Below are positions 9,788-20,162 of a stretch of 63,024 nt of DNA, one piece after another. The position numbers and the translations under genes were made by a program. Numbering within the stretch: position 1 is the first letter of the stretch; the number at the start of each line of letters is the position of its first letter. Source of the DNA: Mesostigma viride (Eukaryota > Streptophyta > Mesostigmatophyceae > Mesostigmatales > Mesostigmataceae). The stretch is taken from contig RPFO01002271.1 in assembly GCA_009746045.1 (NCBI GenBank), positions 1 through 63,024 of the forward strand, given 5' to 3'. The notes under the pieces were generated by a model that made no database searches, was not told where the DNA came from, and worked only from the letters and a program-made list of their open reading frames with translations.

Positions 9788-12427
9788 GGGGAGGTGGCAC
9801 CCCAAAACCCAAAAAATCTGACATATGCTAATATCACTTGAAATTCATTTGCACAATGCTGAATTATGATTGGGGGCACTAAATAACATCTCTAGTGAGT
9901 TGTCCATGCACTTGTTGGGGGTACTACCCCCATATATACGCCAATAATGCGCTATAAATAGCAAAAGACGCTAATTAGGGCTGAGTATGCCCCAGCCAAT
10001 GCACTTATTTGTTGGCTACCAAAAATCAAGGTCATATAGTTCCCTGAGTTTGTAGCTTGCTGAGCTATTTACATCATGGAAATGGCAAAACCTTGAACAG
10101 TTATTAATTTTCCCGCAAAACAGGTCATTTTTTACCGGACATTGGGAATATACATATCATAAACACTTCCGATAAGGCCACAAAATCAACAAAAATTCCG
10201 GCTAACAGGGGGACAGCAGTGTTCCAAGTCCCAGGTCATTCCGACAAGGCTAGCTCAAGTTATTGCGTCAGACGTGTTTTAAAAAAAATGCCCGCTAAAA
10301 CAGAAAATGTCACTATATCAGCCCTTGTAAGCATCCTGCACAAGGCAGGCAGGGCAAAACCAATCCCCCTTGGGCTCCTTAGTCAACGGGGGGTCAGCGC
10401 AGCACCCATGCAGTCCTCCCTTGCACCCGAATGTGCTGCACAGCAGGAAAGGGACACCGTCAATTTCATCCGGGGAAGCACATGCAAGGCAAGGAATATT
10501 ATCAACATCATTCTCATCATCACTACTACCTTCCCCATCGTCCCCCTGCCCCTCCCTTTGCATCACGTCGTGGCAGCCACCCTTAACACAGGTCATTCCG
10601 ACAAGTCTTGCTCAAGTAATAAGGTTATGCGTGCTAAAACCTGAACATAAGCTTAAGGGGGGGTTTCTTTGTATATGGCCACTTAGGCATGCTGTTTTCC
10701 ATCCAAAAAGCCAGAAAGCATGCCCCACTCGATCACAAAACATAAGCAAACGGCTAGGCACCACATCTTCCCTCATCTGCCCTCGGCATGGCCAACCTTG
10801 CCAGCGCAAGCATAGCAACACGATCGCTAGGCATACATGCCAAGAGAGCATACACTATACTCTACCCAAGGTTACCTTGTAAACTTCATGCTAAGAACTC
10901 AGCAAATCTATGATCAAAAGCACATATAATTAACTCTAGCACACTGATGACGACACATGCTCAAGGTTGGGGGTCACTGTGGCACGCACTGATGGGTTTC
11001 CTAGACGACCACTCACTACCTGACAAGGCGCTAAGGACCACTCAGAAAGCAAGTAAACACAATCACACTTTACATGCCATCAACATGGATCAAATCCATG
11101 CTGAATATGTTGTGAAGTACAAAGGGGTGGCCACGCACCTCATACTCCTTCACCGTCCCTCGAGCATGGCCAGACTTATAAGTACGTGAATAGCAATAAT
11201 GATGATGGCACTCACATGCATTACCAGCATTTTCTATGTTTCTCCCACGTTAGATTGTAAGGGTTATGCCAACCAAGCTTACCAACACAGCAACAACTCC
11301 TTAACTGCACTACCCGACATGGGCAACAAACTGGAACTATGGAGGGCAAGGAACCAAGGAGATCATGGCATACAAAGCTTGTATGCAGTCAACCATGTTA
11401 ACCATGGTTGGCTCAGCAACATTGCTGTCTTGTCACATCATCATAACAAGGAAAGCTCAAATAAACCAATGATGGCAGCTATCTACATGCAGTCACACGA
11501 ATGCAATATCTCCAACATGATCGTCGATTTCAAAAATTCCTTCCCTGCACGATAAAATGCAAAGAAACCAGTGGCGGCCGTTCAGCTTCTGACCGCTGTG
11601 ATGCCGCTGCGAGGAAAGGGTGCGTCACTATCACACAACAAGAAGCGTCCATACGCACAACATCCTTGCCAGAACACGTGCTATGAAATCCCTTACGCCT
11701 TCCCTAGGATCTATCGGCTGAGACTAAAGCGGATTTGATCAAGACATCAACGAAAACAAGCTAAAGCTGCCAGGTATTCGTCAACACGACGGCACGCAAC
11801 GGAGAGTTAACTGGCGGAAACTGACCAAAACGAACGCAAAAAACTTCGAACGATGAGCTCTTCGAAGAAAGAACTGATAGTAGATAACAGTCGCCACAAA
11901 TCTATACCTTGCCCTCGTAGATCCCTCGCCCAGGCGCGCAACAACGGCCGTTCTTCCATGGAAGGTTCCGACATGCACTGCGCAGGCCTGAAAAAATACT
12001 TACAGAGAATGGCCGAAAATGTAGCAAAAAGCACCCGTTCGGTTTAGAATTCGATGCTACCGATATGAATGCATCCTTCACGGTCAAAAAGACCCCCAAA
12101 ACTGAGAATTTACTGCCGCAATCACGAATTCTATTTTATTCCGCGCGACCAAAAAATGCAGATTACCCCCCATGCCGATGGCAGTAAAAGAAAGCAGCGA
12201 TATTGTAAACCAGCCACTTGCCGCCGCAATCCAACATCATTAAATCATCGTCTTCAACATCCAATCATTTTTTTTGCATTTCTCTAGCCCTACATTGCTA
12301 GTTTCGCCTAAACGCAGTCGCCATGGCCACTTCCGCAAGTGGTGCGCGCACGGAGCACCCACTTTTCACGGTACGGCCGGTGCCGCGAATTTTTTCGCGC
12401 GGAAAATATTCGGCGCGCCACGTCCCC
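9788..12427. mobile_element. TTAA-flanked DNA transposon, non-autonomous
   Basis: The left end reads TTAA then GGGGAGGTGGCAC and the right end, reversed, TTAA then GGGGACGTGGCGC: imperfect inverted repeats with the TTAA duplication typical of piggyBac-type transposition. I find no transposase. The interior is AT-rich and has a PHD-finger segment on the minus strand and a duplicated motif (GGTCATTCCGACAAG at about 10232 and 10588). The superfamily assignment rests only on the target site. Confidence 0.5.
10318..10596 (-). CDS. PHD-finger segment inside the TTAA element
   Basis: An acidic linker (DDGEGSSDDENDVDN) precedes a Cys-rich block, CLAC...LLCSTFGCKGGLHGCC...GDWFCPACL, whose spacing matches a PHD zinc finger (Cys4-His-Cys3). 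PHD fingers usually read histone H3 tail methylation. The segment ends DAYKG before a TGA. Flanking frames are not clearly coding, so it may be one exon of a spliced transposon or captured host gene, or a relic. It is not the same sequence as the PHD finger at the end of Gypsy copy B. Confidence 0.55.
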   Translation of the reverse strand: MTCVKGGCHDVMQREGQGDDGEGSSDDENDVDNIPCLACASPDEIDGVPFLLCSTFGCKGGLHGCCADPPLTKEPKGDWFCPACLVQDAYKG

Positions 12428-12850
12428 TTAATTAAAATCATAGCTCCGTGGGGAGCATATGTAACACATAGCCCTGAGAAAGGGGCATCTATGGGTTTGT
12501 AATACAATCAGGGCGACAACCTGCAGGTGTAGGATGTACAACTATCACCTGCTCTGGGTGCACTAGGTGCACCTGCACCTCCATGGTGGTTCATGCCTCC
12601 TAATCAAGCACAGGCACCCAGGGGGGGCTTGAGGAGAGGGCCTAGAAGGCCTGCATGACATGGGGTGGAAGGTATGTGGCTAGGCTATAGCTAGGGTACA
12701 CATGGCCTCTCAGCAGGGAGTAACTCCCTGCGTGGGCAAAGCATGACTCGAAATTGCTACGGCTATTGCAAGGGCGGGTGTGGGCCCGTCACGTAGGCAT
12801 ACATGGCCACGTCACTAAGCTTTCTAGTCTACACTACTGCTATATATTCC

Positions 12851-14170
12851 CTAGGCTGGGGTGGCTGGGGTGGCTGGGGCGGCAGGGGTCGCCTGCCAGG
12901 GCTTGTGGGCGACGTAGATGTCCGCCCCCTTCCAGTAGACCGGCTTCTGCCCCGCCGTCTGCCGAAGCTGGAGGTAGGTCGGCCATAGCTCCCGTCGCCG
13001 TTGTTGCTGCGTCAAGGTCAAGTCGTCGTCCAGCGTGTAGGCGGTCCCCCCAAGCCGCTTGCGACACTTGAGGAACTCCATCTTATCCGCCATGGTGTCA
13101 AAGGTGAGGAGCAAGGGGGAGGGGCCGGCCTTACCCCGCGAGCGGGGAAGGCGGGTCACCCCCCGCGGCTTGCCCTTACCAGTGATAGCCATGGGGACAA
13201 GGATTTTGTTCTCAAACGCCAGGGCAAGGGTCTCGGAGGTCTCGTCCTGCAGCGGGTCGAAGTGCTTGACTATGACGTTAAGGCTGCGCTTGGCGAGCTC
13301 GGCCTCCTCGCGGAGGTCTAGCGTCTGCTGCTTAAGCTGGGCGGCGACGGCGGAGGTGGTGGAGGTGGCGTGCTGCTTAAGCATGTCCGCCCAGGTCGGG
13401 ATGCCGGGAGGAGCATCGCCGGCAGGGCCAGCAGGGGCTGGCCGAGCGGTGATGTCCTTCACCGCCTGGGCAGTGATGCCGGCGGTGTTCTGCAAGCATT
13501 CGATGGCTATGGCATTGTCCTGCAGGCGCTTGTCGATGGCGAGGAGCTGGGCGGTGAGGGCTTCGGTTGTGGTGGAGGTGGCGGCGAGGAGCTTGGAGGT
13601 GGCGGTGGTGGTGGAGGAGAGGAGGGGAAGCTCGGCAGCCAGCGTGCCGCCCATGGCCGCCACATCTGCGGCCAGGGGTGTCACGTGCTGTGCGATGGCC
13701 TTGTTGATGATGGAGCGAATTTCGGAGGTGGAGGGGGGGGCCCAGATCTCGGCGACAGAGCGCCCGAGAAGGCAGCAGAGGGCGAGGAGCTGAAGGCGGG
13801 GGCGGGAGTAGCGGGACTCGTGATCCGGGTGATAAAAATCACCACGGGTAGGCGTAATGATGCGACGTTGGACGTAAAAGTGCTTGCACAGGGCACGAAG
13901 CGAGGTGCGCGTCCCGTAGAACACGGCTTTCATAAACTCGATGGGATCTGCTTGGCCTTGTGTCCACCAGGCCGCTGATTTGGCGTCAAAGTCGATTTCT
14001 TTCCAGCCCGGCTCGTCAGGGGGCGGATCCTCAGGGCGACTGCGTTTAGGCTCAGGCGATGCCGAGGGCGAGGCAAGTCCGTGAGGGGGCTGGGCCTGCA
14101 CGACTAGTGTCACCGTTGCCTTCCGGGCTTGAGGGCGAATCTGCTGCCGAAGCTGCAGACGGACTTTCAT
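12851..14170 (-). CDS. LINE-type ORF1 protein with RRM-like region
   Basis: 439 residues in one frame. The N-terminus is basic and Pro-rich. The middle is a long Ala/Thr/Leu-rich helical stretch (TTTATSKLLAATSTTTEAL), compatible with a coiled coil. The C-terminal part, from LNVIVKHFDP through LLLTFDTMADKMEFLKCRK and DLTLTQQQRRRELWPTYLQL to GADIYV, resembles the RNA-binding RRM and C-terminal domain of L1-like ORF1 proteins, which coat element RNA. It ends in a TPAAPATPATPA repeat. No ORF2 follows within the insertion, so the element is probably a short non-autonomous derivative mobilised in trans. The start is the first ATG of the frame, about 50 bases inside the 5' edge of the insertion. Confidence 0.7.
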   Translation of the reverse strand: MKVRLQLRQQIRPQARKATVTLVVQAQPPHGLASPSASPEPKRSRPEDPPPDEPGWKEIDFDAKSAAWWTQGQADPIEFMKAVFYGTRTSLRALCKHFYVQRRIITPTRGDFYHPDHESRYSRPRLQLLALCCLLGRSVAEIWAPPSTSEIRSIINKAIAQHVTPLAADVAAMGGTLAAELPLLSSTTTATSKLLAATSTTTEALTAQLLAIDKRLQDNAIAIECLQNTAGITAQAVKDITARPAPAGPAGDAPPGIPTWADMLKQHATSTTSAVAAQLKQQTLDLREEAELAKRSLNVIVKHFDPLQDETSETLALAFENKILVPMAITGKGKPRGVTRLPRSRGKAGPSPLLLTFDTMADKMEFLKCRKRLGGTAYTLDDDLTLTQQQRRRELWPTYLQLRQTAGQKPVYWKGADIYVAHKPWQATPAAPATPATPA

Positions 14171-14222
14171 TGCCGAGCGCAGCCGCCAGGCTGCGTTGCG
14201 GCAAGGGGCGTTTGCTCGTCAT

Positions 14223-16408
14223 GTTAGGTAATGGAGTGCCTTCCCTTTCTTCGGCAGGGGACGGTGGTGCTCTTACCCAAGTGCTGCGCCTGCTGCAAGA
14301 GCAAGCGGCAGAGCTGGCGGCACTCCGAGCTCAGCAAGCGACGCAGTTATCGCAACAGGCGACGCTTGTTGAAGAAACTGTGCGACTTGCTTTGGAGCGC
14401 GCGGAATCTACGGCTGAAGCGAGGCGTGCTACGGAGCGCGCTGAGCAACGGCGGCAGGCGGAGGCAACCACGGAAGCTGCACGCGCCTGCCAAGCTGCGG
14501 CCCAACGCGACGCCGAGGCCAGGCAGGCTGCCGACGAGGAGGCCGCTGCCGAGGAAGCGCGGCGACATGAGGCGCTGCGCGACCAACGCGGACACTTCGA
14601 CGAAGAGCGCAGTGGGACAGGTCCACTACGCAACGTTGAGCCCAGTCAGCCACGCGTCGGACCAAGCGGTCAACGGCGGGGCGACGGGGAAATGGCGCAG
14701 GATGACGAGCTGCAGCCGAACGTCGGTCGGGTAGGCACCCGGTCGACTGCCGACGCATCTTATACGCTGGGGGGGAACCTACGGGCACCCAACCAAGGCA
14801 CGTTATCGTGGCGCGGCGGGTATGGTGCAGCCCCCAGGGGGGGAGCATCAGGTGGCTTGTTTAGCACAGGTCGGCCACCCATGACGGCGGCAGCAACGCC
14901 GTTGGGTGGCACCGCAGGGCGGCCCAGGCTTGGCGGCACTCGGTCAGACTTCGGCTGGGGCCAAGTCGATCGGGAGGTAGCCAGCATACCATGGGGTGAG
15001 GGCGACGACGTCCAGCGACCCCACCGCATGCCGTACGGCGTGCATGGCGAATCCACTCGTGTGCCATCGCTGCCCAAGGTGGAGCTTCGCGAGAAGTTCA
15101 CCTCAGCAGGCACGGGTGCGACTTTAGAGGAAGCCTATGAGCTCTTCCGAGCTCATTGTAACACTTATCGTTATGCCTCGGGGTATCCTCTTCGCCATGA
15201 GATGGTGATGGATTTTATTCACCTTTTTTTCCATGACCTGACCAAGAAGAAGGTCCAGGTTTTGGTCCAGCATTACCGAGCGCTCGTGGACCGATGTCAT
15301 CGCACGGACATATGGTTTGCGCTCACGGACATGGGCACACCGGATCTCGACTCGATCATCTTCGATGTCGACCCGGCAGAGCAGCTGTGGCAGCAACTGC
15401 GGCTGGAGTACCCAGTTGAGCACGTCAAGGCCATCGCGGAATGGAATGGAGCGTTCACCGTCGCCGAGGGTGAGGATCCGGCTTTCTCCCTTGACCGGCT
15501 TCTCGCGTTTGCGGGCAAAGTGCCTGATTATACGCAGACCAAGGCTTGCCGGTTATGGCGGAGTGCAGTGCCCCTGCTGGCCATCGATCTTCCGGAGCCG
15601 CCCGGTGGGGAGTGGACTTTGGTGACTCTCTGTGCAGCATTCAAGCGGCTGCTCAGGAAGCGTGCGGAAGGCGAGAAGGGTATCTCGTCTGAGCTGGCTG
15701 AGATGCGCAAGAAGATGGCTGAGATGGAGAAGGCCATCGCGGTCAAGGGTGGCCAGCGGCTGCCTGGTGCGGGGCGCGGTGAATATGTCGGCACTCAGGG
15801 TGGTGGCAACGCCGGTCACGGGGGCAGCGGCGGTGGCGGTCAGGGTGGCAGCGGCGGTGGCGGTCAGGGTGGCAGCGGCGGTGTCAGTCGTGGTGGCGGC
15901 GGCAGTGGCTACGGTGGTCGGGGTCGCGGTGGTGGTCGAGGCGGAGGCGGTCGTCCGCCGTCATCGGATGGGACTCAGGAGGCGCAGGGCGTGCAAGGCG
16001 CGCTGGGCGCACCCACCCCGTCACGCGGTAAATGTTACCTTTGCGACAAGGATGGGCACCTTAGTCGCGAGTGTCCAAGCCGCTGCACGAAGCCGCATGG
16101 GGCAGACACGAAGTGGCACCTGATGAACAAGTGTCCAGCCGCGGGCATCAAGACGGTCCACTTCGCCGAGATGGCGGGCAAGACCGACTCGATGGAAGCC
16201 CAGGTGGCTGCCATCAAGCATGGTGAGGAGGCGACGGCGCCCCCCAACCAATTCGCGACGGTGTACCGGGAGGACCCATTCTGGGCGCCCATGCCGGGTG
16301 ACGTCGAGATCAACGCTGCGGAGGCTACCAAAGGCAAGCAGGCACGCAGCCCGCTTTCTTTTCAGCAGGCACCCATGTTGCCTGCCGGGCAGTTGCCCGC
16401 GTCCTTTT
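14223..16408 (+). CDS. Gypsy copy A Gag polyprotein (body and CCHC knuckle)
   Basis: Structural protein of the virus-like particle. It has a long Ala/Glu/Arg coiled-coil stretch (RRATERAEQRRQAEATTEAA), then a capsid-like helical domain (YELFRAHCNTYRYASGYPLR onward), a Gly-rich RNA-binding tail (GGSGGGGQGG repeats) and a zinc knuckle CYLCDKDGHLSREC at 16033-16074. Gag and downstream text lie in one frame in principle. In this copy a missing C near 16409 relative to copy B breaks the frame after the knuckle. The open frame extends upstream to 14059 only by reading LINE sequence; true Gag begins at 9647 (MSGTDP) or 9521, before the insertion. The T7 run at 15224-15230 is intact here and one T shorter in copy B. 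Confidence 0.85.
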
Positions 16409-16409
16409 C

Positions 16410-18617
16410 ATGCCGCTGGCTGGGGTGCAATCTGCTTTTGAGCATGCGAACCCTGCTGGGCTGGAGCAGCGTAGGCGATTGGCGCCTGTGTACCCAATGC
16501 CGTTCATTGTGGACGTACCCATGTTTTCAGCACGGCAGGTGGTCGACACCTTCGGGCAGAAGGGGGTTGAGTGGCTGGGGTCGGTTGTGTCCGAGATCCA
16601 GTTGTTCGCAGATGGGCATGATGTGCGCACCTTGCGCAATTCTGAGTCCGTCACCTACGGGCGTCAGCCGGTAGAAGCCGCAGTGCCCGTGGTGCAAGCG
16701 GGAGTGGTCAGCACAAGTAGCCAGCAGCGCACTAGTGCAGTTCCCCAGGTTCCCACGGTGGTTCCATACCCCAATGGTGAGCCGTCCATAGCGTTCCAAG
16801 CAGTTGGAGCCTGTGGAGATGTATGGAGCGACATGGTGACATGTCCGTTGGTTGGCGCAGTCAAGCTTGATAGCGGTGCTCAGCCGCTAGTCATCAGCAC
16901 AGACTTGGCCACCATGCTGAACCTGACCTACGAGAACGGTGGCTTAGTGGAAAGCCCCGTGTCTGTGTCAGGTTGGCAGGGTCCGGCTAGTAAGCCGTAC
17001 GCTATGACGGCGGTTAAAGTCAACGTGATTTTCAATCCGTTGCGCGCCTCTAGCATGACCACCGTGTCCGCGTATGCGCTGGTGGTCAACAAGTGTGGAT
17101 ATTCCGCACTACTCGGGGTGGATGTCCTTGCTCGCGCCATGGTTCAGGTGGACTATAGGGCGGAGGAGGCATCTTACATCCCTGATTGGGATGGGGCTGG
17201 CCTGAAGCGGGCCAGTGTGCCGGTCTCATGCTTCAGTTCTTCAGCCGGGGCTGCACGCCTCAACCCTTCCGCGGCTGCGGGCGTGGTGGAGGTCAGCATG
17301 GTGGAGGTACGGGCGGCGGGCTCATCGGCGTGGGACAAGCATCGGACGGTGCTGCCTCAGCCAACGGCGAGCATTGCCAAGATGCGCACGCAGTGGTCGC
17401 TGGATGCTGTGACGTCCACGCGGCAGCTGGCTATGCGCAAGCGGGTGACTGAAGCCGTCATCACCATTCCTCAGATGGCCAGCCATGGCCTCACTTTGGT
17501 GCAACCGGGTGTCTCGGAGGCCCAAGGTAATTTTTCTGCTGCAATCTTACCGCAGGCCCCTGATTTTGCCAAGGGTGCGGTAGTGTTGGAACTGTTTGCG
17601 GGGATCGGAGGGGGCATTGCAGGCTTTTTGGCCGCAGGCGGCGTGTGCCGTAAACTCATCGCGGTAGAGCCATCGCACAAGGCGCGTCAGGTGTACTTCA
17701 GTCACTGTGGCGTGTTGTCGCGAGAGTATCCCGCGCAGTTTCCGCCATCAGCATGGCGTGACCCGTTTGGGGAATGTCCTCAAGATATCCGAGCCATCGG
17801 TGAGGTGCAGGTGCAGCAGTTGTTGCGCAGGCATCATGCCATCGACTTGGTAATTGCGGGTTGGGAGTGCCAGGGCCTGAGCCAGGCAGGGCAAGGGCGG
17901 GGGCTAGCCGATCCGCGTAGCGCGCTGTTCTGGGAACTGTTGCGTGTGGTGGGACTGTTGCAGTCGCGTCAGCCCCATCCGCCTGCGTATCTGTTTGAGA
18001 ACGTTGTGGCGGGTGACAGCCCACATCAGGCGGTGCGGGAGGACTGGGCTACAATCGTGGCACTCCTGGGGGAGCCCATCGTGTGTGACAACGCAGGGCT
18101 GGGTGGGCTCACGCATCGTTTGCGTGCCTATTGGACCAACGTGGCGTGTGCGACCGGTGTGCAGGCGGTCTTGGGGGCCGTAGCAAGGCAGCATCCGAGT
18201 GTGTCTGCGGAGGTAGCATTGCCTTCCCACCTAGTCACGCAGAAGGTGGATAGCGAGGATCGCCCACCGTATGCACGCGTCAACCGGGTCGGGAGCCCCA
18301 TGTGTGCACTGCCGACCCTGGTCAGTTACCAAGGGTCGACAGCATACCGTGATCGGGGTAAGGGTCTCGTTTGGGACACTACCACCGGTCTGTTGGTGCA
18401 GCCACCCGCAGAATTTCGTGAGGCCAGCATGGGTTTTCATGTCGGGGCCTCGGCGCTGCCGGGCGTGCTCGAGAGTGAGCGCTGGTCTTTGATAGGCCAG
18501 GCTATGTCGGTGTTGCAGGTCGGGTATGTGCTGCTTGCATCGGTTGCCGTGCGCCAGTCTGGGGGGGCGTCCCCAGCCAATCCGCCTCAGCAGGTTGAGG
18601 CGCGGCAGCCAAACTGA
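16410..18617 (+). CDS. Gypsy copy A protease plus C5-cytosine DNA methyltransferase
   Basis: The first half holds a retroviral-type aspartic protease: VGAVKLDSGAQPLVIST, with catalytic DSG at 16869-16877, and later YSALLGVDVLARAMV. The second half is a cytosine-5 DNA methyltransferase: motif I ELFAGIGGGIAGF (SAM binding), motif IV GWECQGLSQAG with the expected catalytic Cys at 17869-17871, motif VI FENV, a motif VIII-like HRLRAYW and a motif X-like IGQAMSVLQVGYVL. The residue before the catalytic Cys is Glu rather than the usual Pro. No chromatin-reader domain is fused directly. A missing base near 18603 relative to copy B ends this ORF early at 18617. Methyltransferases captured by LTR retrotransposons are known from Klebsormidium and Symbiodinium; whether this family is related needs a tree. 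Confidence 0.88.
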   Translation: MPLAGVQSAFEHANPAGLEQRRRLAPVYPMPFIVDVPMFSARQVVDTFGQKGVEWLGSVVSEIQLFADGHDVRTLRNSESVTYGRQPVEAAVPVVQAGVVSTSSQQRTSAVPQVPTVVPYPNGEPSIAFQAVGACGDVWSDMVTCPLVGAVKLDSGAQPLVISTDLATMLNLTYENGGLVESPVSVSGWQGPASKPYAMTAVKVNVIFNPLRASSMTTVSAYALVVNKCGYSALLGVDVLARAMVQVDYRAEEASYIPDWDGAGLKRASVPVSCFSSSAGAARLNPSAAAGVVEVSMVEVRAAGSSAWDKHRTVLPQPTASIAKMRTQWSLDAVTSTRQLAMRKRVTEAVITIPQMASHGLTLVQPGVSEAQGNFSAAILPQAPDFAKGAVVLELFAGIGGGIAGFLAAGGVCRKLIAVEPSHKARQVYFSHCGVLSREYPAQFPPSAWRDPFGECPQDIRAIGEVQVQQLLRRHHAIDLVIAGWECQGLSQAGQGRGLADPRSALFWELLRVVGLLQSRQPHPPAYLFENVVAGDSPHQAVREDWATIVALLGEPIVCDNAGLGGLTHRLRAYWTNVACATGVQAVLGAVARQHPSVSAEVALPSHLVTQKVDSEDRPPYARVNRVGSPMCALPTLVSYQGSTAYRDRGKGLVWDTTTGLLVQPPAEFREASMGFHVGASALPGVLESERWSLIGQAMSVLQVGYVLLASVAVRQSGGASPANPPQQVEARQPN

Positions 18618-18618
18618 A

Positions 18619-20162
18619 GCGCCCTGCAGCGACGGGGACTTCATCAGCATGGGGGTGGCGTCTGCGACAGGTGTGGACTATCATTCTCATGACCGCCCTG
18701 CTGACCAGCACCGTGCTGGCCGGCGAGCCCACGCTGCATCGGGTAATACACCGGCGGCACGCGAGGCTCCGGCGGTGGGTGTCACACCAGGTGTGGCAGC
18801 CTTTTCCTTGTTCCACGACGATGCGGCTAGGGCGCCGCATCTTGAGGCACATGCGGTAGCTGTGGGTGATCCCGCGGATACGCACCCCTGGGCTATTGGC
18901 GAACACCTTTCTGATGCGCAGCGCTCAGCCATGCTAAAGTGGCTAGGCACTGCAAGGGGGGCCTTCGCTTTCACAAGTGATGAACTGGGGTGTTTCAATG
19001 GTGGGACCATGCGTGTTCCATTGGACACTGACACTCCTTTGTTCCGACGCCAGCATCGCCTGAGTCAGGCCGAGTTGGATTTTGTAGCCGAGCAATGCAA
19101 GGAGTTAGAGGATGCCGGTATCATCAGGCAATCTTCCTCCAGCTATGCTGCTGCCGTTGTCGTTGCGCCCAAGAAGGACGCTATCACCGGGGCATGGACG
19201 GGTATGCGCATGGCCACCGATCTGCGGTTGCTGAATGCACACACACCCGTGGACCGTTACCCCATGCCACGTGTGGATGATGTCCTGGATAAGATATCTC
19301 CTCATGTGAAGTTTGTGTCCTCGCTGGACCTGCGTAGCGGCTTTCATCAGATCGCAGTTGCGCCGGAGGATCAGCGGAAGCTTGCATTCTGGGGGGGCGG
19401 CAATTTGTATGAGTGGGTGCGCATGCCCTTTGGGCACCGCAACGCTAGTGCTGTTTTCCAACGAGCTATGGACAAAGTGCTTGCAGGTCTTCCTTTCGCC
19501 GCTTGTTACATTGATGATGTAATCGTCTTTAGCGCGACATTTGAGGAGCACCTGGCGCACTTGGAGCAGGTTCGCTTGGCTCTCGAGGAGCATAATATGC
19601 GGCTGCACCCTGAGAAGTGCAAGTTCGCCCAGCGGACCCTCTCATTCCTTGGTCATCAGATTGTGCCGGGTGGCCGGACGCCTGATGCCGCCAAGGTCGA
19701 ATCCATTGCGCAGGCCGCCGTACCCACGGATGTCTCAGGGGTGCGGGCGTATTTGGGTTTGGCTGGCTATTACCGAGGTTACATTGAGAACTTCAGCAGC
19801 AAGGTGAAGCCCTTGACCGAGTTACTCAAGAAGGGGTGCGTGTGGGCGTGGGGTCCCGCACAGCAACGCGCCATCGAGACAATCAAGCAGGAGCTCACGT
19901 CGGCACCGATTCTGCGCGCCCCTGACTATGCTTTGCCATTTGTGTTATATACCGACTGGTCCAAGGTAGGACTGGGTGCGGTCTTGGCGCAAAAGGATGG
20001 TGATGGGCGCGAGCACGTTATTGCTTATGCTAGTCGCAGCAACAACCCAGCGGAGAGCCGGTATTCTTCCTATGAGGGGGAGGCACTGGCTGTGGTGTGG
20101 GCCATCAAGCACTTTCGCCCATATTTATTTGGGCGCGTGTTTACTCTGGTGACAGATCACCA
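18619..20162 (+). CDS. Gypsy copy A reverse transcriptase, RNase H truncated
   Basis: Ty3/Gypsy-type RT: DAGIIRQSSSSYAAAVVV (fingers), RMATDLRLLNAHT, SSLDLRSGFHQI (motif A Asp), MPFGHRNASAVFQRAMD, and CYIDDVIVFS as motif C (YIDD variant of YxDD), then LHPEKCKFAQ and FLGHQIV. The RNase H domain begins at LPFVLYTDWSKVGLGAVLAQ and keeps SYEGEALAVVWAIKHFRPYL, but the text jumps into LTR sequence right after LVTDHQ. The segment just before RT, VWTIILMTALLTSTVLA, is strikingly hydrophobic and could be a membrane segment or a buried linker. A one-base difference near 18749 shifts the start of this ORF relative to copy B. Confidence 0.88.

Larger units (their letters stand above)
9773..14221 (-). mobile_element. 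nested insertion in copy A gag with 11-bp target duplication
   Basis: The gag sequence is interrupted exactly between two copies of TGTTAGGTAAT (9762-9772 and 14222-14232); copy B has a single uninterrupted copy at the same place. The insertion appears composite. On the minus strand it begins about 50 bases before a LINE-type ORF1 and ends in a (TTAA)-rich tail at 9773-9787. A second, TTAA-flanked element seems to have landed near that tail. The minus-strand orientation, direct target repeat and simple-repeat tail fit target-primed retrotransposition. Confidence 0.75.
9134..20162 (+). mobile_element. LTR/Gypsy retrotransposon copy A (MTase-carrying), disrupted and 3'-truncated
   Basis: Order: deleted 5' LTR, start of gag (9521-9772), nested insertion (9773-14221), rest of gag, protease, cytosine methyltransferase, RT and the first part of RNase H. 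At 20162-20165 the RNase H text jumps straight into LTR sequence, so the rest of RNase H, integrase and the PHD finger are missing. It is nearly identical to copy B across shared regions, which implies recent activity. Relative to B it has at least three one-base indels (near 16409, 18603 and 18749), so it is unlikely to make a complete polyprotein if these are real. Confidence 0.85.

Noticed and set aside
14059-14222. N-terminal extension of copy A Gag
   Set aside because: This is the antisense of the LINE 5' end, fused in frame by chance at the insertion border.
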